Position numbers and translations under genes: made by a program. 54,223 bases of DNA from assembly GCA_020349245.1 (NCBI GenBank), contig CP070764.1:1874823-1929045 (forward strand). Direction: 5' to 3'. A model generated the notes under the pieces. It saw only the letters and a program-made list of their open reading frames with translations. It had not been told where the DNA came from and searched no databases. Source of the stretch: Chloroflexota bacterium. Lineage in GTDB: Bacteria; Chloroflexota; Anaerolineae; Anaerolineales; UBA4823. Positions 7,737 through 16,221 of this stretch are shown here, piece after piece. Every line of letters begins with the position of its first letter. Position 1 is the stretch's first letter.

Positions 7737-7765
7737 ACTATACTGTTCCTGCGTGATGGTGTCAA
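7737..7765 (-). promoter_or_regulatory. Sigma-70 type promoter for the FW-lipoprotein / queG / capA block
   Basis: On the minus strand TTGACA (7765-7760), a 17-base spacer and TATAGT (7742-7737) form a near-consensus promoter. The expected start is about 7730, giving a leader of about 60 bases with AAGGA before the ATG at 7672. It lies just beyond the miaB terminator, which separates this unit from miaB. Confidence 0.75.
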
Positions 7766-7776
7766 GAATAAGATGT

Positions 7777-7817
7777 AAAAAAACAACGGGTTTATGCAGC
7801 TATTTTGTGCATAAACC
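7777..7817 (-). terminator. Intrinsic terminator of miaB
   Basis: A perfect 10-bp stem, GGTTTATGCA / TGCATAAACC, with a 9-base loop (7789-7817). On the minus strand seven Ts follow at 7783-7777. It starts 28 bases after the miaB stop. Confidence 0.75.
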
Positions 7818-7844
7818 TGCCAGAAATTTTGTGATTTCAGATAG

Positions 7845-9221
7845 TTATGAAAGCGTAGGTTGGATCATGTCAATTGATACGGGTGCAGCCTGGCTTTCTT
7901 TCAGGCGTCCCTGCATCGACCAGGGTCCAGTCCAGGAGAGCGTTACTGGCAATATCTCACCTTGCAGGGGTTGTTCTGATTCGACGAAAACCAGCTTATT
8001 CGTGGTTGTGCGTCCTTTCCAGCGACCGCGTACCTTTTCTTCGAAAAGCACCTCGACCGTTTTACCCAGATAATGGCTGTTAATCTTTGCTGCTATCTCT
8101 TCCTGAAGTTCTTCCAGGGCGCGAAATCGCTCCCATTTTTCTCCCTCGGGGACATCATCCACCAATCGTCGTTCTGCGACAGTTCCCGCCCGGGGAGAGT
8201 AGCGTGCGAGATGGGCAACGTCCAACTTTAAATCCGCAAGCAGGTCATAAGTGCGTTGAAATTGTTCCCGAGTTTCACCTGGAAAACCAACAATGATATC
8301 CGTGGCGATCGAAACCCCTGGGAAATTACTATTCAAACGCAGGCGGATCTTTTCAATTAGCTGTTCGTATTCGTCAGCGGTGTATCCGCGGCGCATTTCC
8401 GCGAGCACTTGGTCATCGCCAGCTTGGACTGGAACTTCGATGTGGGGCATGACTTTGGGCAGCTCCGCAACAGTATCCAACAACTCATCCGTCATCCAAT
8501 TGGGGTGAGAAGTTAGGAAGCGGATGCGCGCCAATCCTTCTACTTCATGGATCCTGCGCAGTAAACCTGCCAAGTTTGGCCGATCGCTCAAATCTTTCCC
8601 ATAACGGTCGACAATCTGCCCAAGCAGGGTTATCTCTTTGACCCCCTGGGCAACTAACGAACGCACTTCCGCAGTGATTTCCTCTGCGGGGCGACTGCGT
8701 TCTGTGCCCCTGCGGTAGGGAATGATGCAGAAGGTGCAGGCGTGGGAGCAGCCCAGGACAACCGGCACAAACGCAGTGACCAGGTGATGGCGTTCATGTT
8801 CAGGCAAGATAAAGTCACCATCCATCATGGCGAAGCGTTGCGCAGTTTGTACCTGCTCGGCAGCCCTGGATTCATCCTGGGTTAGATATGCAACGAGTGG
8901 ACCCGGATCTGAGGGTGGGGAAAAGATATCCACAAAGGGGAAGCGCTGCTTGAGATGCTGGCTGCCTTTTACGCCTACCATGCAGCCCATAAGGTTAATC
9001 ACCAGGGCTGGTTTCTGTTCTTTAAATGGTTTTAGAGAGTACAGCCGACCGACTGCCTTGTCTTCGGCGCTCTGACGCACCACGCAGGTGTTCAATACGA
9101 TCACGTCAGCTTCCCCGGGAGAGACCGTGACCTGATATCCAAGGCCTTCCAGAGCGGAGCCCACTCTTTGGGAATCCGCTACATTCATCTGGCAGCCTTC
9201 CGTCCAAATATGATATTTCAT
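7845..9221 (-). CDS. miaB: tRNA-2-methylthio-N6-dimethylallyladenosine synthase MiaB
   Basis: 458 residues from the ATG at 9221. It is a radical-SAM methylthiotransferase that adds a methylthio group to i6A37 of tRNAs reading U-starting codons. The UPF0004 domain holds Cys10, Cys46 and Cys80 (TEGCQMN, LNTCVV, LMGCMVG). The radical SAM motif is GCSHACTFCIIPYRRG (Cys158, 162, 165). A C-terminal TRAM domain follows (about 385-445, with GKTVEVLFEE). The motif set fits MiaB rather than RimO, which is separately present at 35833-37224. An in-frame GTG 39 bases upstream was rejected because TATAAT sits 7 bases before the 9221 ATG. Confidence 0.92.
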   Translation of the reverse strand: MKYHIWTEGCQMNVADSQRVGSALEGLGYQVTVSPGEADVIVLNTCVVRQSAEDKAVGRLYSLKPFKEQKPALVINLMGCMVGVKGSQHLKQRFPFVDIFSPPSDPGPLVAYLTQDESRAAEQVQTAQRFAMMDGDFILPEHERHHLVTAFVPVVLGCSHACTFCIIPYRRGTERSRPAEEITAEVRSLVAQGVKEITLLGQIVDRYGKDLSDRPNLAGLLRRIHEVEGLARIRFLTSHPNWMTDELLDTVAELPKVMPHIEVPVQAGDDQVLAEMRRGYTADEYEQLIEKIRLRLNSNFPGVSIATDIIVGFPGETREQFQRTYDLLADLKLDVAHLARYSPRAGTVAERRLVDDVPEGEKWERFRALEELQEEIAAKINSHYLGKTVEVLFEEKVRGRWKGRTTTNKLVFVESEQPLQGEILPVTLSWTGPWSMQGRLKESQAAPVSIDMIQPTLS

Positions 9222-9228
9222 GTCCGGT

Positions 9229-9234
9229 ATTATA
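9229..9234 (-). promoter_or_regulatory. -10 hexamer of a leaderless promoter for miaB
   Basis: A perfect TATAAT on the minus strand, 7 bases before the ATG at 9221. No clear -35 element is visible. The arrangement matches the other leaderless-type starts in this window. Confidence 0.55.
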
Positions 9235-9343
9235 TCAGGGATGAGGTCGTTGCAGATCACCTGGAGCAGAAAATCCTCGGGATGGTACAGGGCAGGTAAT
9301 GCCGGGAATGTAAATAATTCATGAACTATTAATCATGGGATGA

Positions 9344-9349
9344 TAAAAT
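9344..9349 (+). promoter_or_regulatory. -10 hexamer of a leaderless promoter for the C39/TPR gene
   Basis: TAAAAT followed by 7 bases and the ATG at 9357. There is no ribosome binding site between them and only a weak -35 candidate. Confidence 0.45.
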
Positions 9350-9356
9350 TCGCGCC

Positions 9357-10613
9357 ATGTCGAAAACAACTTTGTTGAAATTGGCTCTGGCCAGCATAAT
9401 CATCATTGCAATAGGGTTGCTGGTATATCAAGTGCCAGCAGTCAAGAGCCGGCTGAATTGGAGGATGGATGTCGCCGCTACTTATATCCGGAATGTAATC
9501 AATCCGGTTGGGCAGATGCCTACGCCGCTGCCACAGCCCGTTGCCGCGGTAACCCTGATGCCCACGCCATCACCGACAGTTGCGGCGACGGAAATCACGG
9601 TTGCCACACCTTCACCAGGTCCTCCAGCCACCCAGGCTGCGACTGCCACCGCGATCCCACAGGCGGTCAACCTGGGCTCGCCCTCCTGGGAGAAACAAAC
9701 CCCCAACAACTGTGGTCCAGCAACGCTTTCACTTTATCTGCGTTCTCATAATTGGCAGGGAAACCAATCAGATATCTCTGCCTTGCTCAAGCCTGAAACT
9801 GGCGACCGCAACGTGAATGTCGAGGAGCTGGTTTATTATGTGCGTACGCAGGTAGGATGGTTGAACGCGGAATACAGGGTTGGCGGTGACATTGAATTAA
9901 TGAAAAAATTCCTGGCAGCTGGCCTCCCAGTGATGATCGAAGAAGGGGATTACCTGGATGAACAATACTGGCCTAACGATGACCGTTGGGCAGGGCACTA
10001 CCTCTTACTCACCGGATACGATGATCCAACACAAACATTTATTGCCCAAGACACTTTTCGCAGTTCTGACCGCAATGTCGCGTATGAATCTATCGCGGAA
10101 AATTGGCAAGAATTCAATTACGTTTATATCCTTGTCTTCCGACCTGATCAAACCGAACTGGTTAAATCGATTCTTGGTGAGGATTGGGATCCGGATACCA
10201 ACCGCGAAAATGCATTGGAATTGGCTCAATCCCAGACGGTACAAGACCCGAATAATGCCTTTACCTGGTTCAATTTAGGCAGTAACCTGGTCTATTTCGA
10301 ACGTTTTAACGAAGCTGCACAGGCATATGATACTGCCCGGGAGGTCGGATTACCACAGCGGATGCTGCGCTACCAGTTTGGTCCCTTCTTCGCTTATTTC
10401 TTCAGCGGGCGAAACGATGATTTACTCTCCATAACAGAATATGCTCTGCAAAGGACACCAAATTCAGAAGAGACCTTGCTCTGGCGGGGATGGGGGAAAT
10501 ACCGAGCGGGAGATACGTCTGGGGCAATAGAGGATTTCAGGTCAGCCCTGGTAGAAAATCCCTATTACCAAGATGCCGAATATGCGCTAGATTTCGTAAC
10601 GACCAATCCCTGA
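9357..10613 (+). CDS. Membrane-anchored C39-like cysteine peptidase fused to TPR repeats
   Basis: 418 residues. An N-terminal signal anchor (about 5-24) is followed by a Pro/Thr/Ala linker (about 55-103) and a papain-fold Peptidase_C39_2-like domain (about 108-260). The catalytic triad is readable: Cys119 in QTPNNCGPATLS, His214 in WAGHYLLLTGYD, and Asp232 in IAQDTF. At least three TPR units follow (about 280-418: AFTWFNLGSNLVYFERFNEA, then RAGDTSGAIEDFRSALVENP). The catalytic domain should be outside the cytoplasm. C39 relatives cleave leader peptides at Gly-Gly sites or act on peptidoglycan-linked peptides. No ABC exporter domain or bacteriocin precursor is next to it, so the substrate is unknown. 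Confidence 0.85.
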   Translation: MSKTTLLKLALASIIIIAIGLLVYQVPAVKSRLNWRMDVAATYIRNVINPVGQMPTPLPQPVAAVTLMPTPSPTVAATEITVATPSPGPPATQAATATAIPQAVNLGSPSWEKQTPNNCGPATLSLYLRSHNWQGNQSDISALLKPETGDRNVNVEELVYYVRTQVGWLNAEYRVGGDIELMKKFLAAGLPVMIEEGDYLDEQYWPNDDRWAGHYLLLTGYDDPTQTFIAQDTFRSSDRNVAYESIAENWQEFNYVYILVFRPDQTELVKSILGEDWDPDTNRENALELAQSQTVQDPNNAFTWFNLGSNLVYFERFNEAAQAYDTAREVGLPQRMLRYQFGPFFAYFFSGRNDDLLSITEYALQRTPNSEETLLWRGWGKYRAGDTSGAIEDFRSALVENPYYQDAEYALDFVTTNP

Positions 10614-10765
10614 AGGGGATGATTTATCCCAATTTGAGGAGAGAATTTGTTAATGTTCTCCCCGGTTCTAATGCTAGTACCGCATGATGCGGTTATCATC
10701 AACGGGTAAGCACATAAATGAAATGTATGAGAAGGGGGAGCGATGCACGGTATAGATAATCCTGT

Positions 10766-12001
10766 TCAAACCCGGCCTATGATCATGCGATATATATTTC
10801 TCAAACTCATGGGTTGTCCGGAGAGCATCATCTGGGCGTGAAACATCCTGGAGACTGCACGGAGGGTGAACACAGCTGCTGAGAGCAGAAGACATACTGA
10901 CAGTACAAGCTGCCAGACAGGAACAATCGTAACTGCCAGGCGGAGCATCATCGTAACCGGCGCGGTCAGCGGGAACAGGCTCAGGCTAACCGCCAGAAGG
11001 CCGTTAGGTTGGGCGATCAATATGCTGATGAACATCAGGGGGATGATCATTGGCAGAATGACGACCATGGTAGCCTGCGAGGTTTCTCTCAGGTTGGGCA
11101 GCAATGCCCCAAATGCCCCCAGTAGGCTGGCATAGATTGCATAACCCAATAGAAAGTAGACCACTCCCCAAACAAGGATCTGAGGGGCTAGCTGGAATTG
11201 GGGAGGGACCTGGAACCTGCTCCCGCTGAGAAAAAATAAACCATAAGCCGAGCCCACCCAGAGGATATTGACCAGCAACCCCATCAATCCCAGCCCGATG
11301 AATTTTCCAGCCAGTAGCTGTCTCGGTGTGAGCGAAACCAGCAGGATTTCAAGGATATCATTTTCTCTCTCCTTATTCAGGCTGCTGACCAGAAAACCCG
11401 CTGACATTAATATCAGCATATAGTAAAGCAGCATCACCATATACGGTACCAAGAATGCCAGTGTTGAATCCTGGTCGTAACTGCTGCCGGGATTGAGTAT
11501 CATGACCTGCAAAGCGAAAGGATCCCTGACTATGTTTAGCAAACGAGAATCCCCTTCAAGCAAATTGAACTGGAGAACTCGATCGATTAAGGTTCCACCG
11601 TTGAAGGCATCCATGGGATTAAAATCTCGGCTGACAAAGGTCACTTCACCTCGGGCTAAATAGTCTTCTGGGATCAGATAATATGCGCTGATCTCTCCTG
11701 ACTGCAAGGCACTCTTGGCAGCAGTCTCGTCATGAAAAGCAAGCAATGCCTCCTGGGCTATGTTTTCCGGCATTGAATCGATCAATCCACTCAAATCGAC
11801 AAATCCCTCCGGGATCGGTAAATCTTGTTCAGCGGGATTGATGATGCCAGAGATGGTACCTGGAAGAGACCTGCTGAATAATGAAAGCACAGTGAAAAAG
11901 ATGATTGAGATGAGGGGGAGGCCAAAGGCGGTCAGCTGAAAGGAGCGCCTGGTTACCGTACTGATCACTTCGTGGCGTAGCACAAGCCAGATATGCTTCA
12001 T
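10766..12001 (-). CDS. ABC-2 type transporter permease (NatB/YhaP-like), second of a pair
   Basis: 411 residues from the ATG at 12001; an in-frame GTG at 12010 adds three residues. Topology is typical of ABC2_membrane_3 exporters: one N-terminal helix (about 22-45), a large extracytoplasmic domain of about 140 residues, then five or six helices (about 175-390). The NKERENDILEILLVSLTPRQLLAGK loop (starting about 210) matches the conserved cytoplasmic coupling segment of this family, shortened here for display to EILLVSLTPRQLLAGK. It is downstream of a similar permease, 16 bases away, and the two probably form a heterodimer. No ATP-binding subunit is encoded nearby. The substrate is unknown; relatives export sodium, drugs or peptides. 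Confidence 0.85.
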   Translation of the reverse strand: MKHIWLVLRHEVISTVTRRSFQLTAFGLPLISIIFFTVLSLFSRSLPGTISGIINPAEQDLPIPEGFVDLSGLIDSMPENIAQEALLAFHDETAAKSALQSGEISAYYLIPEDYLARGEVTFVSRDFNPMDAFNGGTLIDRVLQFNLLEGDSRLLNIVRDPFALQVMILNPGSSYDQDSTLAFLVPYMVMLLYYMLILMSAGFLVSSLNKERENDILEILLVSLTPRQLLAGKFIGLGLMGLLVNILWVGSAYGLFFLSGSRFQVPPQFQLAPQILVWGVVYFLLGYAIYASLLGAFGALLPNLRETSQATMVVILPMIIPLMFISILIAQPNGLLAVSLSLFPLTAPVTMMLRLAVTIVPVWQLVLSVCLLLSAAVFTLRAVSRMFHAQMMLSGQPMSLRNIYRMIIGRV

Positions 12002-12017
12002 TGGAATCACAGTTAGT

Positions 12018-13211
12018 TCACCGGTTTAGAAGTTCTCGCCAGGTAACTCGCTGACCATAGCGCAGCATGCCGATCCGAAGTGCACGCCCGGCAATCCAGA
12101 CAGAGATTACTGCAGACAGGAGGAGCAAGCTCATGCTGAGTGCGATTTGCCATGTTGGAATTGAAGTAAATCCAGCCCGGATGGCGATCGTGATTGGGGC
12201 AGTGAATGGGAAGAAGCTCAGACCCACAGCAACAGGACCGTTTGGATGATTGATCAGTGTCAAGGCAAACCAAAAGGGGAGAAATAATGGCAGGGTGAAA
12301 ATGCTGGTGACCTGTTGGGCTTCTTGTGCGTCAGTCAATGTTGCCCCGACCGCCACCATCAACGAGGCAAGCATGATAAAGGTTGGCACAAAAAGTCCTA
12401 TAGTCATGGCAAGATAACTCATGGATACTGAAAACCAAGGTGGTAAAGTGAAGAAAATGCTTCCAAGAAGCACCAACAGAACACCCATTAAAAACCAGAT
12501 GATTAATTGGGTCCATCCAACCCCAATGATTCCTGCAATTTTTCCAACCATCAACCTGTTTGGGGAGATGGCGGTGATTAATAATTCCATGGTCCGGTTC
12601 TCTTTCTCCTCGACCACAGCCTGAAGCAAATATCCCGAGGTTGCAAAAACTGCGAGGAGAAATACGAAACCAACAAAGAATGGCAGTGCGAATCCCAACC
12701 AATCCTGTTCGAAAAACCGCCGGGTGCCATCAATGGATTGGACAATGAGTTGATTCCCTCGCGTTATGCGCTGGACAACCTCAGGGGGAAAATCCGTCAG
12801 CAAGTTTGTTCTCACAAATAAGCTGAATTGATTGGTTGCAGCGGAACTTGGCTCATCCAGGGCAATGAGCTTTGCCTGCCTGGTTTCTGGGTAATTCTGG
12901 TCAATCACGTAGTAAGCTTGGATGATACCGGATTTTAAAGCAGCATGAGCTTCTTCTTCGGTTTCAAAAGCGATCAGGTCCACCTGGTCGATGATACTTG
13001 CAGGATTGGAGGAGGATACGGGGTCGGGAAGCAATCCGGAATGATCGACAAATCCAACTGGTGCCAGATTGATTTCTGACCTGACTAATAAGAATACAAC
13101 GATAGCCATCACGCCGATAAAAACTGGCAAGCTGAGCACGCCGAGCAAGAAGCGCTTGCGGAACACATGCCGGGCATACTCGAAAGCCATTACATTCCAA
13201 ACCCTGCTCAT
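12018..13211 (-). CDS. ABC-2 type transporter permease (NatB/YhaP-like), first of a pair
   Basis: 397 residues from the ATG at 13211, which has AGGA about 7 bases upstream; an in-frame start at 13304 is possible but adds a charged leader. The layout is the same as its neighbour: a basic N-terminus (FRKRFLLGV), one helix, an extracytoplasmic domain, then five or six helices. The coupling loop EEKENRTMELLITAISPNRL has the characteristic EN-R-ELL pattern. The pair resembles the permeases of NatAB-type exporters, normally encoded beside an ATPase gene. Here the upstream neighbour is a divergent LOG gene, so the ATPase must be elsewhere. Confidence 0.85.
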   Translation of the reverse strand: MSRVWNVMAFEYARHVFRKRFLLGVLSLPVFIGVMAIVVFLLVRSEINLAPVGFVDHSGLLPDPVSSSNPASIIDQVDLIAFETEEEAHAALKSGIIQAYYVIDQNYPETRQAKLIALDEPSSAATNQFSLFVRTNLLTDFPPEVVQRITRGNQLIVQSIDGTRRFFEQDWLGFALPFFVGFVFLLAVFATSGYLLQAVVEEKENRTMELLITAISPNRLMVGKIAGIIGVGWTQLIIWFLMGVLLVLLGSIFFTLPPWFSVSMSYLAMTIGLFVPTFIMLASLMVAVGATLTDAQEAQQVTSIFTLPLFLPFWFALTLINHPNGPVAVGLSFFPFTAPITIAIRAGFTSIPTWQIALSMSLLLLSAVISVWIAGRALRIGMLRYGQRVTWRELLNR

Positions 13212-13421
13212 CGGGGTCCTGTTAATTCCCTGAAATTCCGGATTCAGCTTCCCTCCCCGGTCGCCAGTGCACCTTCGATAAACCATCGAATGGAATATGA
13301 TCAATCTTTATCCGGGAAGGTGCTTGGTTCATCTGTTTGCCGCGAATACAGTAATGGGAAAATAGCCTTGTATCCATGGGTGTAATTAAACAAGCGTAGC
13401 GCATTATACACCTTCTGTCGA

Positions 13422-13436
13422 GTGCTATAATAGCAC
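13422..13436 (+). promoter_or_regulatory. Palindrome overlapping the -10 box of the LOG gene
   Basis: GTGCTATAATAGCAC is a perfect 7-1-7 inverted repeat that embeds TATAAT (13426-13431), 39 bases before the ATG at 13471. A palindrome centred on a -10 box is a typical repressor operator position. It resembles CIRCE half-sites in inverted order but is not a CIRCE element. Confidence 0.45.
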
Positions 13437-13470
13437 CCACATTTATTCAGCTGTATATGAGAAAACCCCC

Positions 13471-14052
13471 ATGCAATCAATTTGTGTCTATTGTGGTTCC
13501 AGTGACAAACCAAATTCAGGATATTTAAATGCTGCATATGAAATGGGAAGCGCGATCGCCGCTCAGGGGTTGCAGCTTGTTTACGGTGCTGGGGTTACGG
13601 GTTTGATGGGTGCGGTCGCCAATGGCGCCTTGGAAAACGGGGGAGAAGTGATCGGCGTCTTGCCAGAAATCTTCAATACTCCCACGCTGGCTCATTTTGG
13701 ATTGACCCGTCTTGAGATTGTTGCCGATATGCACCAGAGAAAGGCTAGGCTTGCGGAGCTGGCGGACGGTTTTATTGCCTTACCAGGCGGCTACGGCACC
13801 TTCGAAGAGCTGTTCGAGATTCTAACCTGGGCGCAAATCGGGTTGCACCGTAAACCTGTCGGTTTGCTGAATACATCCCAGTATTTCGATCCTCTGCTGA
13901 GCCTGGTGGAAAAAGCACAGTCAGAAGGTTTTATCTACGAAGAACACCGAGCTCTTTTCACCGCCTCTGATAATCCCGGTACTTTGATTAAGACGATGCT
14001 AGCATATCAACCGCCAAGCAGCCTCGACCGTTGGCTGACACGACACGGATAG
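13471..14052 (+). CDS. LOG-family (TIGR00730) nucleotide phosphoribohydrolase
   Basis: 193 residues, the usual length for the family. The signature LPGGYGTFEE (104-113) and the preceding MHQRKA (87-92) form the phosphate and ribose binding site of cytokinin riboside 5'-monophosphate phosphoribohydrolases. The N-terminal SICVYCGSS (3-11) is also diagnostic. These enzymes release the base from N6-modified AMP; many bacterial members act more generally on AMP-type nucleotides and are annotated as lysine decarboxylase-like by mistake. It stands alone, convergent with the dnaK operon 32 bases away. The ATG start is only weakly supported by a ribosome binding site. Confidence 0.9.
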   Translation: MQSICVYCGSSDKPNSGYLNAAYEMGSAIAAQGLQLVYGAGVTGLMGAVANGALENGGEVIGVLPEIFNTPTLAHFGLTRLEIVADMHQRKARLAELADGFIALPGGYGTFEELFEILTWAQIGLHRKPVGLLNTSQYFDPLLSLVEKAQSEGFIYEEHRALFTASDNPGTLIKTMLAYQPPSSLDRWLTRHG

Positions 14053-14084
14053 CCTCGAGATAAATCACTCGACAATCAGTAAGT

Positions 14085-15029
14085 TTACTCGACCAGGAGA
14101 GCAATCCAGTCCCCATCCTGGTGTTGATCCCTAATCTTCATCCCCCGCTCTTGAACGGCTGCGGCGACATCTGGAACCTGTTCCTCTAAGATTCCAGAGA
14201 GGATCAGTTTACCCTGAGGATCGAGTATTTCATTCAAACCTGCTGCCAGCAACTGCACGATGACGGGGGCAAGAATGTTGGCTACTACAATCGGTGCCCG
14301 CTGGATGCGGAAAGCTCCAGCTCGAATCTCCTCCAAGGATCCCACGTGAAAATCTAGTTGATTCTGTACCGCATTGAGAAGGCTGTTCTTTTTAGCAGCC
14401 TCCACTGCATGAGGGTCCACATCCACACCCAAGCCATAACTGATACCTAGTTTGACGGCTGCGATGCTCAGTATGCCAGATCCACAGCCAACATCGATCA
14501 TTGAAAGCTGGGGTTCATGGATATTAATTGCGGTGTTTACCTGGGGAGAAAGCTGCCTGTCCAAAATTTCGAGGCAAAGCTGAGTCGTGGGATGGGTACC
14601 AGTACCGAACGCCATCCCTGGTTCGATCCTCACCACTGTGCGATCGGTGGTTGAAATATCCAACCAGGTTGGCGTGATCATCAGACGGTTTCCGATGGTT
14701 ATTGGATGGAAGTGTTGTTTCCAATGCTCAGACCAATCTAATTCGGCAACCGGTTTAAAGGTTAATTCAGGTACTGGGCGGATTTGACTTAAATGCCAAA
14801 CTGCCTCTATCAATTTTTGTTTTTCTGTTTCGATGCTTCCGTCAACTGGTAGATATCCACAAACCCGCAGCGGGCCTGTTGCTTTGCCTTCTCCCTCGGG
14901 ATCGGCTTCGATTTTTGTGCTTTCGATCACTACCCCCCCAGCAACATAACGGGCAAAGACTTCGGAGACCGCCTCCGCCATCTCACCATCAACCATGACA
15001 CTCGCTTCTAGCCAGGCATTCTTGTCCAT
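14085..15029 (-). CDS. prmA: Ribosomal protein L11 methyltransferase PrmA
   Basis: 314 residues from the ATG at 15029; a reading from 15110 would overlap dnaJ and is rejected. It methylates ribosomal protein L11 using S-adenosylmethionine. An N-terminal substrate-recognition domain (about 1-115) is followed by a Rossmann methyltransferase: PGMAFGTGTHPTT (about 157-169), DVGCGSGILSIAA (about 203-215), VDVDPHAVEAA (about 225-235) and VANILAPVI, the NxL/I-P-type catalytic motif. It is the last gene of hrcA-grpE-dnaK-dnaJ-prmA, an order also known from Bacillus subtilis. Confidence 0.92.
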   Translation of the reverse strand: MDKNAWLEASVMVDGEMAEAVSEVFARYVAGGVVIESTKIEADPEGEGKATGPLRVCGYLPVDGSIETEKQKLIEAVWHLSQIRPVPELTFKPVAELDWSEHWKQHFHPITIGNRLMITPTWLDISTTDRTVVRIEPGMAFGTGTHPTTQLCLEILDRQLSPQVNTAINIHEPQLSMIDVGCGSGILSIAAVKLGISYGLGVDVDPHAVEAAKKNSLLNAVQNQLDFHVGSLEEIRAGAFRIQRAPIVVANILAPVIVQLLAAGLNEILDPQGKLILSGILEEQVPDVAAAVQERGMKIRDQHQDGDWIALLVE

Positions 15030-15082
15030 TGTTAGTATGAAAAAGGCGCAGCCATTTTCTGCTACGCCATATTTTGTCTGAA

Positions 15083-16201
15083 CTAACCGCTGATGGCTTC
15101 TTTCAACCAATCCAGGAAACCTCTTTCCTGCGGTCGAACTTCGCTTCCCAGACTCTTGGCCAGGTTTTCGAAAATCTGGCGCTGATCGGCGGAAAGATTT
15201 TTTGGAATAGTCACGTTAACCATCACCAATTGATCTCCGCGCCCGTTTCCCCGCAGGTGGGGGACACCTTTCCCGCGCATGCGCAACACTTTCCCGGGTT
15301 GGGTACCGGCAGGGATTTTCAAGACCGCCTCGCCATCCACGGTAGGGACGGGTACATCTGCACCGAGGGTTGCTTGGGCGACATTGATCTCCAGGTCCAA
15401 GAGGATATCGCGCTCGCGGCGGCGGAAGTAACGGTGCGATTTAACATGGATCAGGATATAAAGATTCCCATTCGGTCCACCGTTTGTGCCAGGCTGACCT
15501 TCGCCGGCAAGGCGAATTTGATTGCCATCATCGACTCCTGCTGGTATGGTGACAATTTTCTTGCGCGTGACGCGTTCCAAGCCCCTTCCGCTGCATTTCG
15601 TACAGGGTGAGGTGATGGTCTCACCGCTGCCGCCACAAGCAGGGCAGGTGGTCACCTGGACCATTGAACCCAGGATGGTTTGACGAGCTTGGCGAACTTC
15701 ACCGCGCCCGTCGCAAGTAGAACACCGCACGGGTGACGTCCCTGGTTCGGATCGGCTACCGCTGCAGCGATCGCAGATCTCATCACGAGTGATTTCAATC
15801 TCCTTCTCGACACCGAAGATTGCTTCTTCAAATTCGAGGTCTAAACGGTATTGGAGGTCGGTTCCACGGCGGGGGACATTGCGCGCCTGGCGCGAGGTCC
15901 GCCCGAAGCCAAAGAATTCGCCAAATATGTCGGCAAAGTCTGAAAAATCAACCGTATAATCCGGGACCCCACCAGCTCCGCGCACACCTGCATGACCGAA
16001 TCGATCATATGCAGCTCTTCTGTCGGCATCAGACAAAACTGCATAGGCTTCATTGATCTCTTTGAAGCGTTCCTCAGCATCCGGAGCGCTGTTTACATCC
16101 GGGTGGTATTGTCGAGCCAGCCGGCGAAATGCCCCCTTTAGATCCTCATTGGAGGCATCTCGCCCGACACCCAATACTTCGTAATAATCACGCGTGGTCA
16201 T
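15083..16201 (-). CDS. dnaJ: Chaperone protein DnaJ
   Basis: 372 residues from the ATG at 16201; a TTG one codon upstream is ignored. It is the J-domain co-chaperone that delivers substrates to DnaK and stimulates its ATPase. J domain: DYYEVLGVGRDAS through YHPDVN (HPD at about 34-36). A Gly/Phe-rich region follows. Four zinc-finger CxxCxGxG repeats are seen (CDRCSGSR, CSTCDGRG, CPACGGSG, CTKCSGRG); the first ends in SR instead of GxG. C-terminal substrate-binding domains complete the protein. It starts 20 bases after dnaK stops. Confidence 0.95.
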   Translation of the reverse strand: MTTRDYYEVLGVGRDASNEDLKGAFRRLARQYHPDVNSAPDAEERFKEINEAYAVLSDADRRAAYDRFGHAGVRGAGGVPDYTVDFSDFADIFGEFFGFGRTSRQARNVPRRGTDLQYRLDLEFEEAIFGVEKEIEITRDEICDRCSGSRSEPGTSPVRCSTCDGRGEVRQARQTILGSMVQVTTCPACGGSGETITSPCTKCSGRGLERVTRKKIVTIPAGVDDGNQIRLAGEGQPGTNGGPNGNLYILIHVKSHRYFRRRERDILLDLEINVAQATLGADVPVPTVDGEAVLKIPAGTQPGKVLRMRGKGVPHLRGNGRGDQLVMVNVTIPKNLSADQRQIFENLAKSLGSEVRPQERGFLDWLKEAISG

Positions 16202-16221
16202 CAAATCACATTTACCAAGGT

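Noticed and set aside
10679-10693. ACCGCAT/ATGCGGT repeat as a terminator
   Set aside because: The loop would be a single base and no T-run follows, so a stable terminator hairpin is unlikely.
13422-13436. A third CIRCE element
   Set aside because: The half-sites occur in the opposite order to CIRCE and with a one-base centre instead of the 9-base spacer, so HrcA binding as at the two true sites is not expected.
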